Source: Bacteroidota bacterium (GTDB lineage Bacteria; Bacteroidota; Bacteroidia; Bacteroidales; Prolixibacteraceae). From it: a stretch of 64,000 nucleotides of DNA. Below the pieces are notes generated by a model. The model ran no database searches. It was given only the letters and a program-made list of their open reading frames with translations, and was not told where the DNA came from. Below are positions 17,193 through 25,983 of the stretch, one piece after another; the stretch's first letter is position 1; each line of letters begins with the position of its first letter. The position numbers were made by a program, and so were the translations under genes. The stretch covers positions 62,001-126,000 of the forward strand of contig JAHEYT010000026.1 in assembly GCA_023251455.1 (NCBI GenBank). The letters are read 5' to 3'.

Positions 17193-18415
17193 TAAGTTCC
17201 GTGTAACGCTTTAATTTCCTTGATTCGTAGCGAAGCAATCATCGGGTAAATGCCGATAAGAAGCGTCAGTACGAACACACTAATGGCTTGCTGCCAAAAG
17301 ACTTCAGGAGCGGTAGAGAAAAACATGTAGGGTTCGAATCCAAAGTCTTCCATCAGTTTGGCTGTGTCTCCGGTTAACGGAATTGGATTTTTTGCCTGAA
17401 TAAGCAGTAAAGGCAGGCTAACAGCTATTCCTGAAAAAATTCCAAGCAGTCCAATGAAAATCGTTTCGAAAAACAGGATGACCGACAGTTTGCTTTTTTG
17501 CATTCCGATGGAAATCATCACTCCAAATTCGCGACGTCGTTCGGCAATCATCATCATGATGGTTCCAAAAATCCCAAAGGCAATTACAATATACAGAATG
17601 GCCTTCATAATGACACCGCCAGCGCGGTCGCTTTCTATTTGCTGAACCACTTCAGGCTGCATTTCTTCCCAACTCATCACTGAAAAAGGTGATCGGATTT
17701 CAGATTTCAAGGTTTTCAGAGTGCGTTTCATGGCATCGTTGTCGGCCACGTTTACAACCAACGAGGTCAGTTTGTTTTCGGCGCCCAGAAAATTTTGGCA
17801 GGTTTTCAGTTCCATGTAAATAATCGACTTATTCAGCTCGGGAGACACATGTTTGATGATGCCGCGAATCGGAAATTTACCGGCGGCGCTCACTCCGTGA
17901 TACCCTTGGGTGATGATAACCAGTGTGTCGTTTAGCGCGAGTTTCAGGTATTTCGCCAGTCCATCACCGATCACCACGCCATCGTCAGTGGCTTGCAGGT
18001 AGTTGCCCGAAACGATTTTATCGGCAATGCCAGTAAGCTGAGTCTCAATGTCGGGAACAATCCCGAAGATGGCCGATCCGCGTGTCAATTCGCCCGCCGA
18101 TGCCAGTCCGAACGATTCGAGCCGCGGAATCACAAAATCAATCTCCGGATGGTTTTTGATTTGATCAACCAGCGCCTGATCGTAATCGAACGAGTTGTTG
18201 ATGCTCTTGTTCTCCCAGTATTCTTCGTGGTGGACCTGCATGTAGCCGGAATAGAATTTTACGACGATCTCCACCATCTTGTCGTACGAACCTTCCTGCA
18301 TCGAAGTCATATATGCCGACAGCAGCACACCAAAAAAGATGGATGCGACGGTAATCAGCGTCCGGCGCTTGTTCCGCCAAAGATTTCGCCAGGCCAGTTT
18401 GATGTTTGTGTACAT
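17192..18415 (-). CDS. ABC transporter permease, FtsX/LolC-E family (first)
   Basis: A 407-residue protein with the same architecture as its neighbour: an N-terminal span (TLITVASIFFGVLLSAYM), a periplasmic MacB-like core domain and three C-terminal spans containing IAERRREFGVMISIGMQKSK. Together with the second permease and the LolD-like ATPase it makes a complete type VII-like ABC exporter. The upstream LolA-like gene and the downstream barrel gene point to lipoprotein or lipid transfer to the outer membrane. The substrate is not identified. Confidence 0.88.
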   Translation of the reverse strand: MYTNIKLAWRNLWRNKRRTLITVASIFFGVLLSAYMTSMQEGSYDKMVEIVVKFYSGYMQVHHEEYWENKSINNSFDYDQALVDQIKNHPEIDFVIPRLESFGLASAGELTRGSAIFGIVPDIETQLTGIADKIVSGNYLQATDDGVVIGDGLAKYLKLALNDTLVIITQGYHGVSAAGKFPIRGIIKHVSPELNKSIIYMELKTCQNFLGAENKLTSLVVNVADNDAMKRTLKTLKSEIRSPFSVMSWEEMQPEVVQQIESDRAGGVIMKAILYIVIAFGIFGTIMMMIAERRREFGVMISIGMQKSKLSVILFFETIFIGLLGIFSGIAVSLPLLLIQAKNPIPLTGDTAKLMEDFGFEPYMFFSTAPEVFWQQAISVFVLTLLIGIYPMIASLRIKEIKALHGT

Positions 18416-18417
18416 AG

Positions 18418-18445
18418 TTTCAAGTTCCAGATTTCAAGTTCCAAG
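18418..18445. repeat. Array of four TTYCARR-type 7-bp units directly at a start codon
   Basis: Begins 2 nt upstream of the permease ATG (18415) and is followed by TATGAGT, close to the TATGGGT tail of the copy at 15382-15418. Confidence 0.65.
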
Positions 18446-18480
18446 TATGAGTAATGTCTAATGATGAGACTTATCCTTTG

Positions 18481-18500
18481 CCGTCTGCTTTAGCTGACGG
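18481..18500. repeat. Small hairpin with CCGTC/GACGG arms
   Basis: CCGTC-T-GC-TTTA-GC-T-GACGG folds into a short hairpin between the LolA-like gene and the first permease. Its reverse complement shares CCGTCAGCTAA with the hairpin at 57550-57575. No T-run follows, so it is not a classic terminator. Confidence 0.4.
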
Positions 18501-18511
18501 ACGTAGGTTGA

Positions 18512-19258
18512 TTATTTGATTTTCTTCATATTCTGGATTGAGAAAAAATCTTCTTTCAGCGGCACGTCGAAGTCTGTGTTTTCGAAAATCATGATGGTTT
18601 TCTGGCCTTTTTTATCAGCCGGAATCATTTCCATGCGGCACGGAATGATGCGGTCGTCCATCTTTTTTACATCGCTCAGAATTTCGGTATTCACCAGTAC
18701 GCCATCTTCATCGTAAAACTCGGCCTTCAGCCACAGGTAATCTTTTTTGCTGACCCACATCAACACTTTGCCCCAAACCACAGGTGCATTTTCAAGCGGA
18801 GTCAGTTCAACTTTGTAGCAGAGATAATCGGCCACAGTTTCTTCGCCCAAAAGTTTATGCGTGTAATCTTTAACAATCGACGATTCGCGAACCAGATCAT
18901 CATTAGTAAAATCGGAACCCATCCACGATTGCATCATCATCGATGGCGGAATCTTTACCATCCGTTCGATCGAGGGTACCCAGTTCCACATTTCGTTGCC
19001 ACGTTTCAGAAAAACCTGACCCTTTTCTTTGGCAGGAGCAGTCACGTAAATGAGTGAATACTCAGTACCCAGCGCCCAGCTTTTCATCGAGATGGTGCGC
19101 GACCAGGTTGGCCGTTCTATGGTCATCGAAAATGTTCCGGAGCTTGACGTTCCTCGGAATTTCTCGTCCGATTTACGAACAATCTCTTTAATGTCCTGCG
19201 CAGAGGTTGAGAGGACAATTGCCAATAAAAGAAGGAGATATGTGATTTTTTTTGTCAT
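18512..19258 (-). CDS. Outer-membrane lipoprotein-sorting protein, LolA-like
   Basis: A 248-residue periplasmic protein with a signal peptide (ITYLLLLLAIVLSTSAQ). The family hallmarks are SGTFSMTIERPTWSRTISMK, the GNEMWNWVPSIERMVKIPPS segment and QSWMGSDFTNDDLV (about residues 115-130). The fold resembles the LolA/LolB half-barrel that carries acylated substrates between membranes. It is transcribed after the tetR gene and before the FtsX-type permeases, so it is probably the periplasmic carrier of this transporter. It is not the housekeeping LolA by sequence. Confidence 0.88.
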   Translation of the reverse strand: MTKKITYLLLLLAIVLSTSAQDIKEIVRKSDEKFRGTSSSGTFSMTIERPTWSRTISMKSWALGTEYSLIYVTAPAKEKGQVFLKRGNEMWNWVPSIERMVKIPPSMMMQSWMGSDFTNDDLVRESSIVKDYTHKLLGEETVADYLCYKVELTPLENAPVVWGKVLMWVSKKDYLWLKAEFYDEDGVLVNTEILSDVKKMDDRIIPCRMEMIPADKKGQKTIMIFENTDFDVPLKEDFFSIQNMKKIK

Positions 19259-19288
19259 GGTTGTGTCTGTTGTTATTGTTATCTTTTC

Positions 19289-19915
19289 CTAATGTTCGTC
19301 GGTTGAATCCGGCGGACATGGTGAATTCTTCTGTATTAGCCTAAAACATGCATCAATTATGGTTTCTTCAAACTGTCCCGCCGGGAAATAGTCGGGGGCA
19401 GTGATTAAAATCAAGTGAGCACCTTTGATGATCGACGAAATGGCAATCAGATCGCTCTCGGGTGCGATGCTTCCAGAAATTTTTATAAAATCGAGAAATA
19501 ATTTCTGAATATCCTGCGCTTTTCCGCTGTATTCAGCCATAACCATATCCTGAATTTCCGGTTGCATAACCAGGGCGCTGTATAATTTCCAAAACCGTGG
19601 ATTCTCTCTAACCGATTGAAAGGTTATCCGGAGAAAATGGACAAACTCTTCTTTGGCCAGCGAATGATCGCCATTGAGGTCGAGGTTGTCGTATGCCGCA
19701 TTGTACCCGATTTGAATGATGTTTCGAAGCACTTCATCTTTGCTCTCGAAATAGTTGTACAGTAGGCCTTTTGAAATGCCGGCTTTACGGGTAATGTCGC
19801 TGATGGAAGTTTGATGATAACCTTTCTCAGCAAACAGTTCGAGAGCGGTGTCCAGGATCAGTTTGGTTTTTTCCTGACGGATGGATTCAAATTGCTGTGA
19901 TGTTCGTGGACACAT
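19289..19915 (-). CDS. TetR/AcrR-family transcriptional regulator
   Basis: A 208-residue regulator. The TetR helix-turn-helix is at about residues 15-60 (ILDTALELFAEKGYHQTSIS then DITRKAGISKGLLYNYFESK). The C-terminal ligand domain is divergent as usual. The gene is first in the minus-strand LolA-like/ABC/CAP/barrel unit, 30 nt before the LolA-like gene, and a TetR-type palindrome sits 20 nt upstream (19936-19949). It probably represses this unit in response to an unknown lipid-like or hydrophobic ligand. Confidence 0.92.
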   Translation of the reverse strand: MCPRTSQQFESIRQEKTKLILDTALELFAEKGYHQTSISDITRKAGISKGLLYNYFESKDEVLRNIIQIGYNAAYDNLDLNGDHSLAKEEFVHFLRITFQSVRENPRFWKLYSALVMQPEIQDMVMAEYSGKAQDIQKLFLDFIKISGSIAPESDLIAISSIIKGAHLILITAPDYFPAGQFEETIIDACFRLIQKNSPCPPDSTDEH

Positions 19916-19935
19916 TGCTTTTTATATTTTATGAA

Positions 19936-19949
19936 TGACCAGTCGGTCA
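19936..19949. promoter_or_regulatory. TetR-type operator
   Basis: TGACC-AGTC-GGTCA is a perfect 5-bp inverted repeat with a GACCNNNNGGTC core, typical of TetR-family sites (related to FadR/AcrR-like TGACC half-sites). It is 20 nt upstream of the tetR start. Confidence 0.7.
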
Positions 19950-20018
19950 AAAATAAAATATAAAAATGAAAAATACAACATATGACCAACAAAAATTCAG
20001 GATAACTGAACATCAATT

Positions 20019-20780
20019 CTATTCGTAAAACTCTTCCCTGTTCGTCGTTGCCACTTCAAACAAAAAGTTTCCGATTTTTTCGGTGAGCAGGCGGAAGAAT
20101 TTTTCGCCCTTCTCAATGGTTGCCTTTGCCGGATTACCAATGCCAGTGTCCTGAGTTACGCTGGTCCAACGGCGTTCGGCCCAACCCCAACCCTCGTGCA
20201 TAGCTTTAAATTTATATCTTTTAGCAGCACCGTCGCCCGCTTCCGAAAGTGGCAAAACCCATTCGGGTTTCAAATACAGCATCAGGCTGGTTTCCACCTC
20301 CCCGGCATGTTCACCCAAATCTTCAAAAATGGTATTGGTTTCTTTAACCTTGTACCAGTTCACTTCCGAGAGGAACATTTTTGGGTATTTCAAACCCAGT
20401 TCGCGTAGCATTTGCCTGAAGTCGTTTCCGCCGTGGCTGTTCAGGATCACCAGCTTGTAAATTCCTTGCCGGTTGAGGGTTTCAATCACATCGTTCAGTA
20501 TGGCAAACTGGGTGGATGGGTTCAGGTTCATGTCGAGTGTGACATCAAACTGACCGGTATTTACCCCAAACGGGATAGCAGGCAACACAATAACTTTGCC
20601 GCCTTTTTCCCAGGCAATACGGGCCGATTCTGCCGCAATAGCTTCAGCTTCTACATTGTCGGTGGCGTAAGGAAGGTGATAATTGTGGGCTTCGGTGGCT
20701 CCCCATGGTAATACTACTAATTGATAGCTTTCGTCTTTGACGGTTTTCCAGTTGGTTTCGGCTAAAATGTACGGTCTCAT
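20019..20780 (-). CDS. Creatininase-family metal-dependent amidohydrolase
   Basis: 254 residues from the ATG at 20780; the frame extends to 21014 but the extra residues have no family match and would overlap the divergent gene. Metal-ligand motifs of the family are present: PWGATEAHNYHLPYATD (Glu, His and Asp), LNSHGGNDF and DLGEHAGEVETS. The family hydrolyses cyclic amides such as creatinine, or formamides; the actual substrate is unknown. It is divergent from the Gfo/Idh/MocA gene at 20976, with which it may share regulatory DNA. Confidence 0.88.
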   Translation of the reverse strand: MRPYILAETNWKTVKDESYQLVVLPWGATEAHNYHLPYATDNVEAEAIAAESARIAWEKGGKVIVLPAIPFGVNTGQFDVTLDMNLNPSTQFAILNDVIETLNRQGIYKLVILNSHGGNDFRQMLRELGLKYPKMFLSEVNWYKVKETNTIFEDLGEHAGEVETSLMLYLKPEWVLPLSEAGDGAAKRYKFKAMHEGWGWAERRWTSVTQDTGIGNPAKATIEKGEKFFRLLTEKIGNFLFEVATTNREEFYE

Positions 20781-20975
20781 ATTCGGGTTTATTGGTTTAG
20801 AATTGTCTTTAACAGGTATGAAAAGGTAAAGTTTATTTTTTAATGAATGCCTGAATTTGTGCAATCGAGTGCATAAATCAGAAATATGTCCGTTTGCCTT
20901 TTTACTTTTGCCTTGGTTTGATACCTTTATAGCAAAATTCAAGACCCTAAAATTAGAAATAAACCAACTAAAATA

Positions 20976-22301
20976 ATGATCATGACTAACGATCGCAGAA
21001 CTTTTATCAAACAATCGGCTACGGTGGCTGCTGCCGTAAGTATTTTCCCAACCATTATGAATGCCGGCTGTGTGGGTGCCAACGAAAAAGTAGTTGTTGC
21101 ACTTATTGGATGTAACAATCAGGGCTGGACCAATTTGGAGTCATTTATGAAACTTCCCAATGTGGAATGTGCTGCCTTGTGCGATGTTGACCAAAATGTG
21201 CTGAATAAACGTGCGGCTGAACTTGAAAAAATGACAGGTAAAAAGCCAGCACTTTATGGCGATTTCAGGAAAGTGCTTGAGCAAAAAGATATTGACGCCG
21301 TAATTATCGGGACTCCAGATCATTGGCATTGTATCCCTATGATTTACGCTATGGAAGCTGGCAAAGATGTGTATTGCGAAAAACCGCTTGGCTACACCAT
21401 TGAAGAATGCAACCTGATGGTGAAAGCCACCAAACGATACGATAAAGTGGTTCAGGTTGGGCAATGGCAACGCAGCGATCCTCACTGGCTCGACGCTGTA
21501 AAATACATTCAGTCCGGAAATCTGGGACGTGTGCGTTCGGTTCGTGCGTGGTCGTATGTCGGTTGGAAAAAGTCGATTCCGGTTGTTGCCGATGGACCTG
21601 TTCCAGCTGGCGTTGATTACGACATGTGGTTAGGACCAAGACCAGAGCGTGCTTTTAACAGCAACCGTTTTCATGCTTCATGGCGCTGGTATTGGGATTA
21701 TGCGGGTGGTGTAATGACCGACTGGGGCGTTCACCTGCTCGATTATGCTTTGTTCGGAATGAACCAGTACGTACCGAAAGCAATCAGCTCTTCCGGTGGA
21801 AAATATGCTTTTCCAACTGATGCGATGGAAACTCCAGATACCATGATGGCTATGTACGATTTTGGCGATTTTGGTATTTTGTGGGATCACACCATTGGCA
21901 TTTACGGCGCTCAGTTTAAACGGCGCGGACACGGTGTGGCTTTTGTAGGCGAATACGGAACACTGATTGTTGACCGCAGTGGCTGGGAAGTGATGGCCGA
22001 GAATAAAAGCACGAGCGCCAAGGAAGGTTTTGCCGATATGCCAATCCAAAAAGGAACCGGAACCGGGCTCGATTTGCATACAGCCAACTTTATTGACTGT
22101 ATCAAAACCCGAAATAAACCCAATTGTGATGTTGAGACAGGCGCTCACATTGCTCGTTTCTCGCAAATGGGGAATATTGCTTTTCGATTAGGCCGCAAAA
22201 TTGTATGGGATGGCGAAAAACAAGAATTCCTGAACGATCCGGAAGCCAACGCACTGACTAAGGCGAATTACCGCGCTCCTTGGTCGTTGCCTAAAATATA
22301 A
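20976..22301 (+). CDS. Gfo/Idh/MocA-family oxidoreductase, Tat-exported
   Basis: A 441-residue protein with a twin-arginine leader (NDRRTFIKQSATVAAAVSIF) ending in MNAGC, a possible lipobox. The Rossmann motif is VVVALIGCNNQGW, then AALCDVDQ and the catalytic-region EKPLGYT (about residue 136). The C-terminal domain carries WRWYWDYAGGVMTDWGVHLL with the conserved His. A start two codons later (20982) is equally likely. It lies upstream of a GH127 enzyme and may oxidise or epimerise a sugar released in the envelope; related exported members include NAD-dependent glycosidases. Confidence 0.9.
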   Translation: MIMTNDRRTFIKQSATVAAAVSIFPTIMNAGCVGANEKVVVALIGCNNQGWTNLESFMKLPNVECAALCDVDQNVLNKRAAELEKMTGKKPALYGDFRKVLEQKDIDAVIIGTPDHWHCIPMIYAMEAGKDVYCEKPLGYTIEECNLMVKATKRYDKVVQVGQWQRSDPHWLDAVKYIQSGNLGRVRSVRAWSYVGWKKSIPVVADGPVPAGVDYDMWLGPRPERAFNSNRFHASWRWYWDYAGGVMTDWGVHLLDYALFGMNQYVPKAISSSGGKYAFPTDAMETPDTMMAMYDFGDFGILWDHTIGIYGAQFKRRGHGVAFVGEYGTLIVDRSGWEVMAENKSTSAKEGFADMPIQKGTGTGLDLHTANFIDCIKTRNKPNCDVETGAHIARFSQMGNIAFRLGRKIVWDGEKQEFLNDPEANALTKANYRAPWSLPKI

Positions 22302-22317
22302 ATTCTACTTCTTTTTT

Positions 22318-22350
22318 ACTGAGCTGGTGACTTCAAGTCACCAGCTCAGT
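22318..22350. repeat. 33-nt near-perfect palindrome (16-bp arms)
   Basis: Arms ACTGAGCTGGTGACTT and its exact reverse complement are separated by one base. It lies between the Gfo/Idh/MocA gene and the GH127 gene. No T-run follows on either side, so it is not a standard terminator; it could be a dispersed repetitive hairpin or an mRNA-stabilising stem. Confidence 0.6.
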
Positions 22351-22393
22351 CAGTATTTGTTCGCGTTTTACCTAAACCTACCAACCAAAACCA

Positions 22394-24289
22394 ATGAAAC
22401 AATTCTTAATTATTTCCCTATTCCTGATTCCCTTTTTCTCATTTTCGAAGTCTAAACCTGTTCAGGTACAACCTGTAAAAGCAGATATGCTCGAAGCCTG
22501 GACGCCTTCCGGTATCCGGATGCAAGGTTATTTGGGCGAAAAGATGGATTTGTGCATCAGTCAGCGCATCAAAAAACAGGATGTGCAGCATTTGATTGAG
22601 CCATTCAAAACCCGCAATGAAACCCGCCTGTGGCAAACCGAATTTTGGGGAAAATGGATTCTTTCAGCCATTGCTTCTTACGAATACAATCACGATCCTG
22701 AAATGCTGTCGATTATTCAAGGCGCAGTTTCAGGTTTGCTCGCAACTCAGACTCCGGACGGCTACATCAGCAACTACTCGAAAGATGCTCAGCTACAGCA
22801 TTGGGATATTTGGGGACGTAAATATACCTTGCTTGGCTTGCTGGCCTATTACGATATTTCTGCCAACCCTAAAGTTCTGGATGCTGCGAAGAAGTTAGCC
22901 GATCACCTGTTAACTCAGGTTGGTCCAGGGAAAGCGGATATTGCGAAAACCGGTAATTACCGCGGAATGCCAAGCAGCTCCATCCTGGAACCGATCGTTT
23001 TGCTGTACCGACATACTGGTGAAGCGCGTTACCTCGATTTTGCAAAATACATTGTCGCTCAATGGGAAACTGCTGATGGTCCGAAGTTGATCAGCAAAGC
23101 GGTCGACGGAGTGGCTGTTGCCGATCGTTTCCCGTTTCCGAAGAGCTGGTGGTCTTGGGACAACGGCCAAAAAGCATATGAAATGATGTCGTGCTATGAA
23201 GGATTGCTCGAACTTTACCGGATTACCGGAGAGTCCGCATATCTGAAATCCGCCGAAATGGCTGTTCAAAACATTATCGACACCGAAATAAATGTGGCTG
23301 GTTCAGGAACAGCCTTCGAATGTTTTTACCATGGCGGGCAGCGGCAGACTGAACCCACTTACCACACAATGGAAACCTGTGTAACCTTTACCTGGATTAA
23401 ACTGTGCAATAATTTGCTGCGGTTGACTGCCAATCCGATGTATGCCGATCAGATTGAAAAGACGGTTTACAATGCTCTGATGGCCTCCATGAAGTTTGAT
23501 GGTTCGCAAATTGCCAAATACAGTCCGCTCGAAGGAATGCGCCACGAAGGCGAGGAACAGTGTGGAATGCACATCAATTGCTGCAATGCCAATGGTCCAC
23601 GGGCTTTCGCTTTGTTACCGAAAATGACTCTGATGACCGGACAAAATGAAATCGTGGTGAATTTGTATAGTCAATCGTCAGCAACGGTTCAGCTCAGTCT
23701 AAAAAATAAAGTAACCATTTTGCAAACGACAAATTATCCTGAAACCGATCAAATCGAAATTTCCCTTCAGCCTGAAAAACCGGAGAACTTTACATTGGCT
23801 TTACGCATTCCTGCATGGAGCAAGCAGTCTTCGGTCTCGGTAAATGGTATTCCTGCTGATGGTGTTCAATCCGGAAGCTATTTCAGGATTAACCGCGAAT
23901 GGAAAAAAGATGATAAAATAGTTCTGAAACTTGATTTGAGTGGGCGATTGATCTCGCTTAACGGTTTTCAGGCGATTATGCGAGGGCCGGTTTTGCTGGC
24001 TCGCGATTCGCGTTTTGGTGATGGCTTCGTAGATGAAGCAGCTGTAATTCAAAACAAGGAAAATCATGTAGACTTGGTTCCCACAGCCAAGAAGCCTGAT
24101 CACATATGGATCTCGTTTACTGCTCCGCTGGTTTTGGGAACCGACCTGGAAGGCGAAGGCCGCAACGCGAAACAGGTTCATTTCTGCGATTTTGCTTCGG
24201 CAGGAAATACCTGGACTTACGAATCACGATACCGGGTATGGATCAAACAAACCCTGAATGTGATGAATGCCGCGTATAAACCGTATTAG
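22394..24289 (+). CDS. GH127-family glycoside hydrolase (beta-L-arabinofuranosidase-like, DUF1680)
   Basis: A 631-residue protein with a signal peptide (FLIISLFLIPFFSFS). The (alpha/alpha)6 barrel region is recognisable from QTPDGYISNY and DHLLTQVGPG. The GH127 active site appears as METC (about residue 326) and NCCNANG (about 395), matching the Glu and Cys cluster in which a zinc-bound cysteine acts as nucleophile. The family removes beta-L-arabinofuranose from plant hydroxyproline-rich glycoproteins or arabinans. GH146 and related DUF1680 members are alternatives. Confidence 0.85.
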   Translation: MKQFLIISLFLIPFFSFSKSKPVQVQPVKADMLEAWTPSGIRMQGYLGEKMDLCISQRIKKQDVQHLIEPFKTRNETRLWQTEFWGKWILSAIASYEYNHDPEMLSIIQGAVSGLLATQTPDGYISNYSKDAQLQHWDIWGRKYTLLGLLAYYDISANPKVLDAAKKLADHLLTQVGPGKADIAKTGNYRGMPSSSILEPIVLLYRHTGEARYLDFAKYIVAQWETADGPKLISKAVDGVAVADRFPFPKSWWSWDNGQKAYEMMSCYEGLLELYRITGESAYLKSAEMAVQNIIDTEINVAGSGTAFECFYHGGQRQTEPTYHTMETCVTFTWIKLCNNLLRLTANPMYADQIEKTVYNALMASMKFDGSQIAKYSPLEGMRHEGEEQCGMHINCCNANGPRAFALLPKMTLMTGQNEIVVNLYSQSSATVQLSLKNKVTILQTTNYPETDQIEISLQPEKPENFTLALRIPAWSKQSSVSVNGIPADGVQSGSYFRINREWKKDDKIVLKLDLSGRLISLNGFQAIMRGPVLLARDSRFGDGFVDEAAVIQNKENHVDLVPTAKKPDHIWISFTAPLVLGTDLEGEGRNAKQVHFCDFASAGNTWTYESRYRVWIKQTLNVMNAAYKPY

Positions 24290-24329
24290 TTTCTGATTGT
24301 TCTTTCAGAAAATCATTAGCAAAGGTAAT

Positions 24330-24728
24330 ATGGATAAAGAAGCCGTTTTTAAGAAACTTAAGTTTGGTATTGCTGAAAACAGTCTGGTTGTCAATGCTCC
24401 GGAAGAGTTTCTGGAAGCTTTGAAGGGAGCCGATTTTGACACGTCTCCGGACGATTCTAAACTTGGAAAATACGATTTTGTACAGGTTTTTGCTTCGTCA
24501 CAAGCAGAAATGGAAGAGTTGATTAAAAGCGTAGCTAAAGCCGGTAAGTCCGATTGTCTGTTTTGGGCTTGCTACCCGAAAGGTTCAGGAAAAATAAAAT
24601 ACGACCTGAACAGGAATACGGTGTGGGATGCGCTTGGATTAATCGGGTTGCGTCCGGCTACACAGATTGCCATTGATGAAAAATGGAGCGGTTTACGTGG
24701 GCGTGATCCTAAGTTAGTAGGAAAATAA
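24330..24728 (+). CDS. DUF3052-like small protein
   Basis: A 132-residue protein from the ATG at 24330; the upstream extension to 24297 is unlikely. Segments AENSLVVNAPEEFLEALKGA, KYDFVQVFASSQAEMEELI and DCLFWACYPKGSGKIKYDLN resemble DUF3052-type proteins, which have no known function. It is followed 7 nt later by the 2-hydroxyacid dehydrogenase gene, with which it is probably cotranscribed. Confidence 0.7.
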   Translation: MDKEAVFKKLKFGIAENSLVVNAPEEFLEALKGADFDTSPDDSKLGKYDFVQVFASSQAEMEELIKSVAKAGKSDCLFWACYPKGSGKIKYDLNRNTVWDALGLIGLRPATQIAIDEKWSGLRGRDPKLVGK

Positions 24729-24735
24729 TATAAGA

Positions 24736-25647
24736 ATGATGACATTTCAAAAAATAACGATCATCGACTCGTGTGGGTTGACGCTTCCGGTATTGGAGCA
24801 AATTGCCCGGCTTTCAAAAGAACCAATTATCATTTATAATGATTTTCCGGAAAGTGATGCCGAAATCCTGAATCGGATTGGCGATTCGGATTGTGCATTG
24901 GTAAGCTGGCACACCAAGGTAAATGCTGAAGTAATCAAGGCAACGCCGAACCTCAAATACATTGGCATGTGCTGCAGCTTGTACGACGAAAAGGCCGCCA
25001 ATGTGGATATTGCGCAGGCACGGAAACAGGGAGTCGTGGTGAAAGGAGTGCGCGATTATGGCGATGACGGAACGCTCGAATTCATTTTTGCTGAGTTGAT
25101 TTACCTGATGAAAGGACTTGGAAACCGCAGGTGGCAATCCGAAAATCGCGAACTGCGCGGCAAAACGATGGGCATCATCGGAATGGGAACTTTAGGAACA
25201 ATGGTTGCCCGCACTGCCTGCCATTTTGGAATGAATGTTTTTTACTTCAACCGAAGCCGCAAGCCGGAACTGGAAGCTGAAGGTTTTGGCTTTTTGCCAT
25301 TGAATGAATTGTTGTCAACCTGTGATGTAATCAGTACACATTTGCCCAAAAATTCAAATGTAATTAGCGAAGCTGAATTCCTCAATAAAAAGACAAATTC
25401 AATTTTGGTGAATACTTCAATTGGTCTGACTTTCGATAAAGAAGCATTTCTATCCTGGATTTCCGGAGACCCGACTTCGTTCGCCATTTTCGATGGTCCG
25501 GGAGTTGGTGAGCATTCCGAAGAGTTTTCTAAATTCCCAAACATCATTATTTCTGACCGGTCTTCAGGATTTACACTTGAAGCTCAATCCCGGCTTTCAG
25601 AAAAAGTGCTGGCCAATATGCAACGTTTTCTTACTGACCGGCATTGA
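24736..25647 (+). CDS. D-isomer-specific 2-hydroxyacid dehydrogenase family protein
   Basis: 303 residues. The NAD-binding domain has GMGTLGTMVA after MGIIGM (about residues 140-155), FYFNRSRKPE at the end of beta-2, and the THLPKNSNVI and LVNTSIG segments of this family. The N-terminal catalytic half is short and diverged. The usual Arg-Glu-His triad is not clear: the His expected near the C terminus in a GxHE context is replaced by VGEHSEE, which could still supply it. Substrate unknown. It is the last gene of the run that starts with the GH127 enzyme. Confidence 0.82.
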   Translation: MMTFQKITIIDSCGLTLPVLEQIARLSKEPIIIYNDFPESDAEILNRIGDSDCALVSWHTKVNAEVIKATPNLKYIGMCCSLYDEKAANVDIAQARKQGVVVKGVRDYGDDGTLEFIFAELIYLMKGLGNRRWQSENRELRGKTMGIIGMGTLGTMVARTACHFGMNVFYFNRSRKPELEAEGFGFLPLNELLSTCDVISTHLPKNSNVISEAEFLNKKTNSILVNTSIGLTFDKEAFLSWISGDPTSFAIFDGPGVGEHSEEFSKFPNIIISDRSSGFTLEAQSRLSEKVLANMQRFLTDRH

Positions 25648-25752
25648 TCTTTTAGTTCTTTGGACTTACCTGGCACATCAACCGAAAATGAGTAGGTGTT
25701 TGTCCCGTTTGTTGGGAATTGAAGTAGTGAAGATTTGCTAGGGTAGAGAGAG

Positions 25753-25780
25753 AGGAATGGAGCAGAGGGCAAAGAGATAG
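25753..25780. repeat. Array of four GRGCANA-type 7-bp units
   Basis: The two central units read GAGCAGA and GGGCAAA; the outer units are diverged. Same family as 1805-1832 and 17165-17192. Confidence 0.5.
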
Positions 25781-25870
25781 AAAAACGGATTACGGTGATT
25801 TTGGGCGGTGTCCATGGTGAAGATCCTGACTCCTGAAAATAGCACTGAAAAGGCGAAATCATTGATACAA

Positions 25871-25907
25871 AAAGACCTCCAGGGTTGCCGAAACCTTGGA
25901 GGTCTTT
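25871..25907. terminator. Strong hairpin terminator, also a dispersed hairpin family member
   Basis: AAAGACCTCC pairs with GGAGGTCTTT around an inner GGTT/AACC stem and a GCCGA loop. The symmetric A- and T-runs suit bidirectional termination between convergent genes. The hairpin at 33553-33589 has the same loop and outline with paired base changes. Confidence 0.75.
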
Positions 25908-25983
25908 CTTACCAATCGATTTTTAAGGATCGATTTTCTCGTATGCTATGAACTTAATGAAGTCAAAGAACGCCTGATTCCAA

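Larger units (their letters stand above)
25648..25983. other. 336-bp convergent intergenic region with a 7-bp array and a hairpin
   Basis: No coding frame could be supported here. It contains a four-unit 7-bp array (25753-25780) and a strong hairpin (25871-25907) between two convergent genes. Confidence 0.6.

Noticed and set aside
17122-18445. Periodic intergenic repeats as a CRISPR array
   Set aside because: Units are 7-8 bp, adjacent with no spacers, and no cas genes are present.
20781-21014. N-terminal extension of the creatininase gene
   Set aside because: The extra 78 residues are unlike the family and would overlap the start of the divergent gene; the ATG at 20780 fits.
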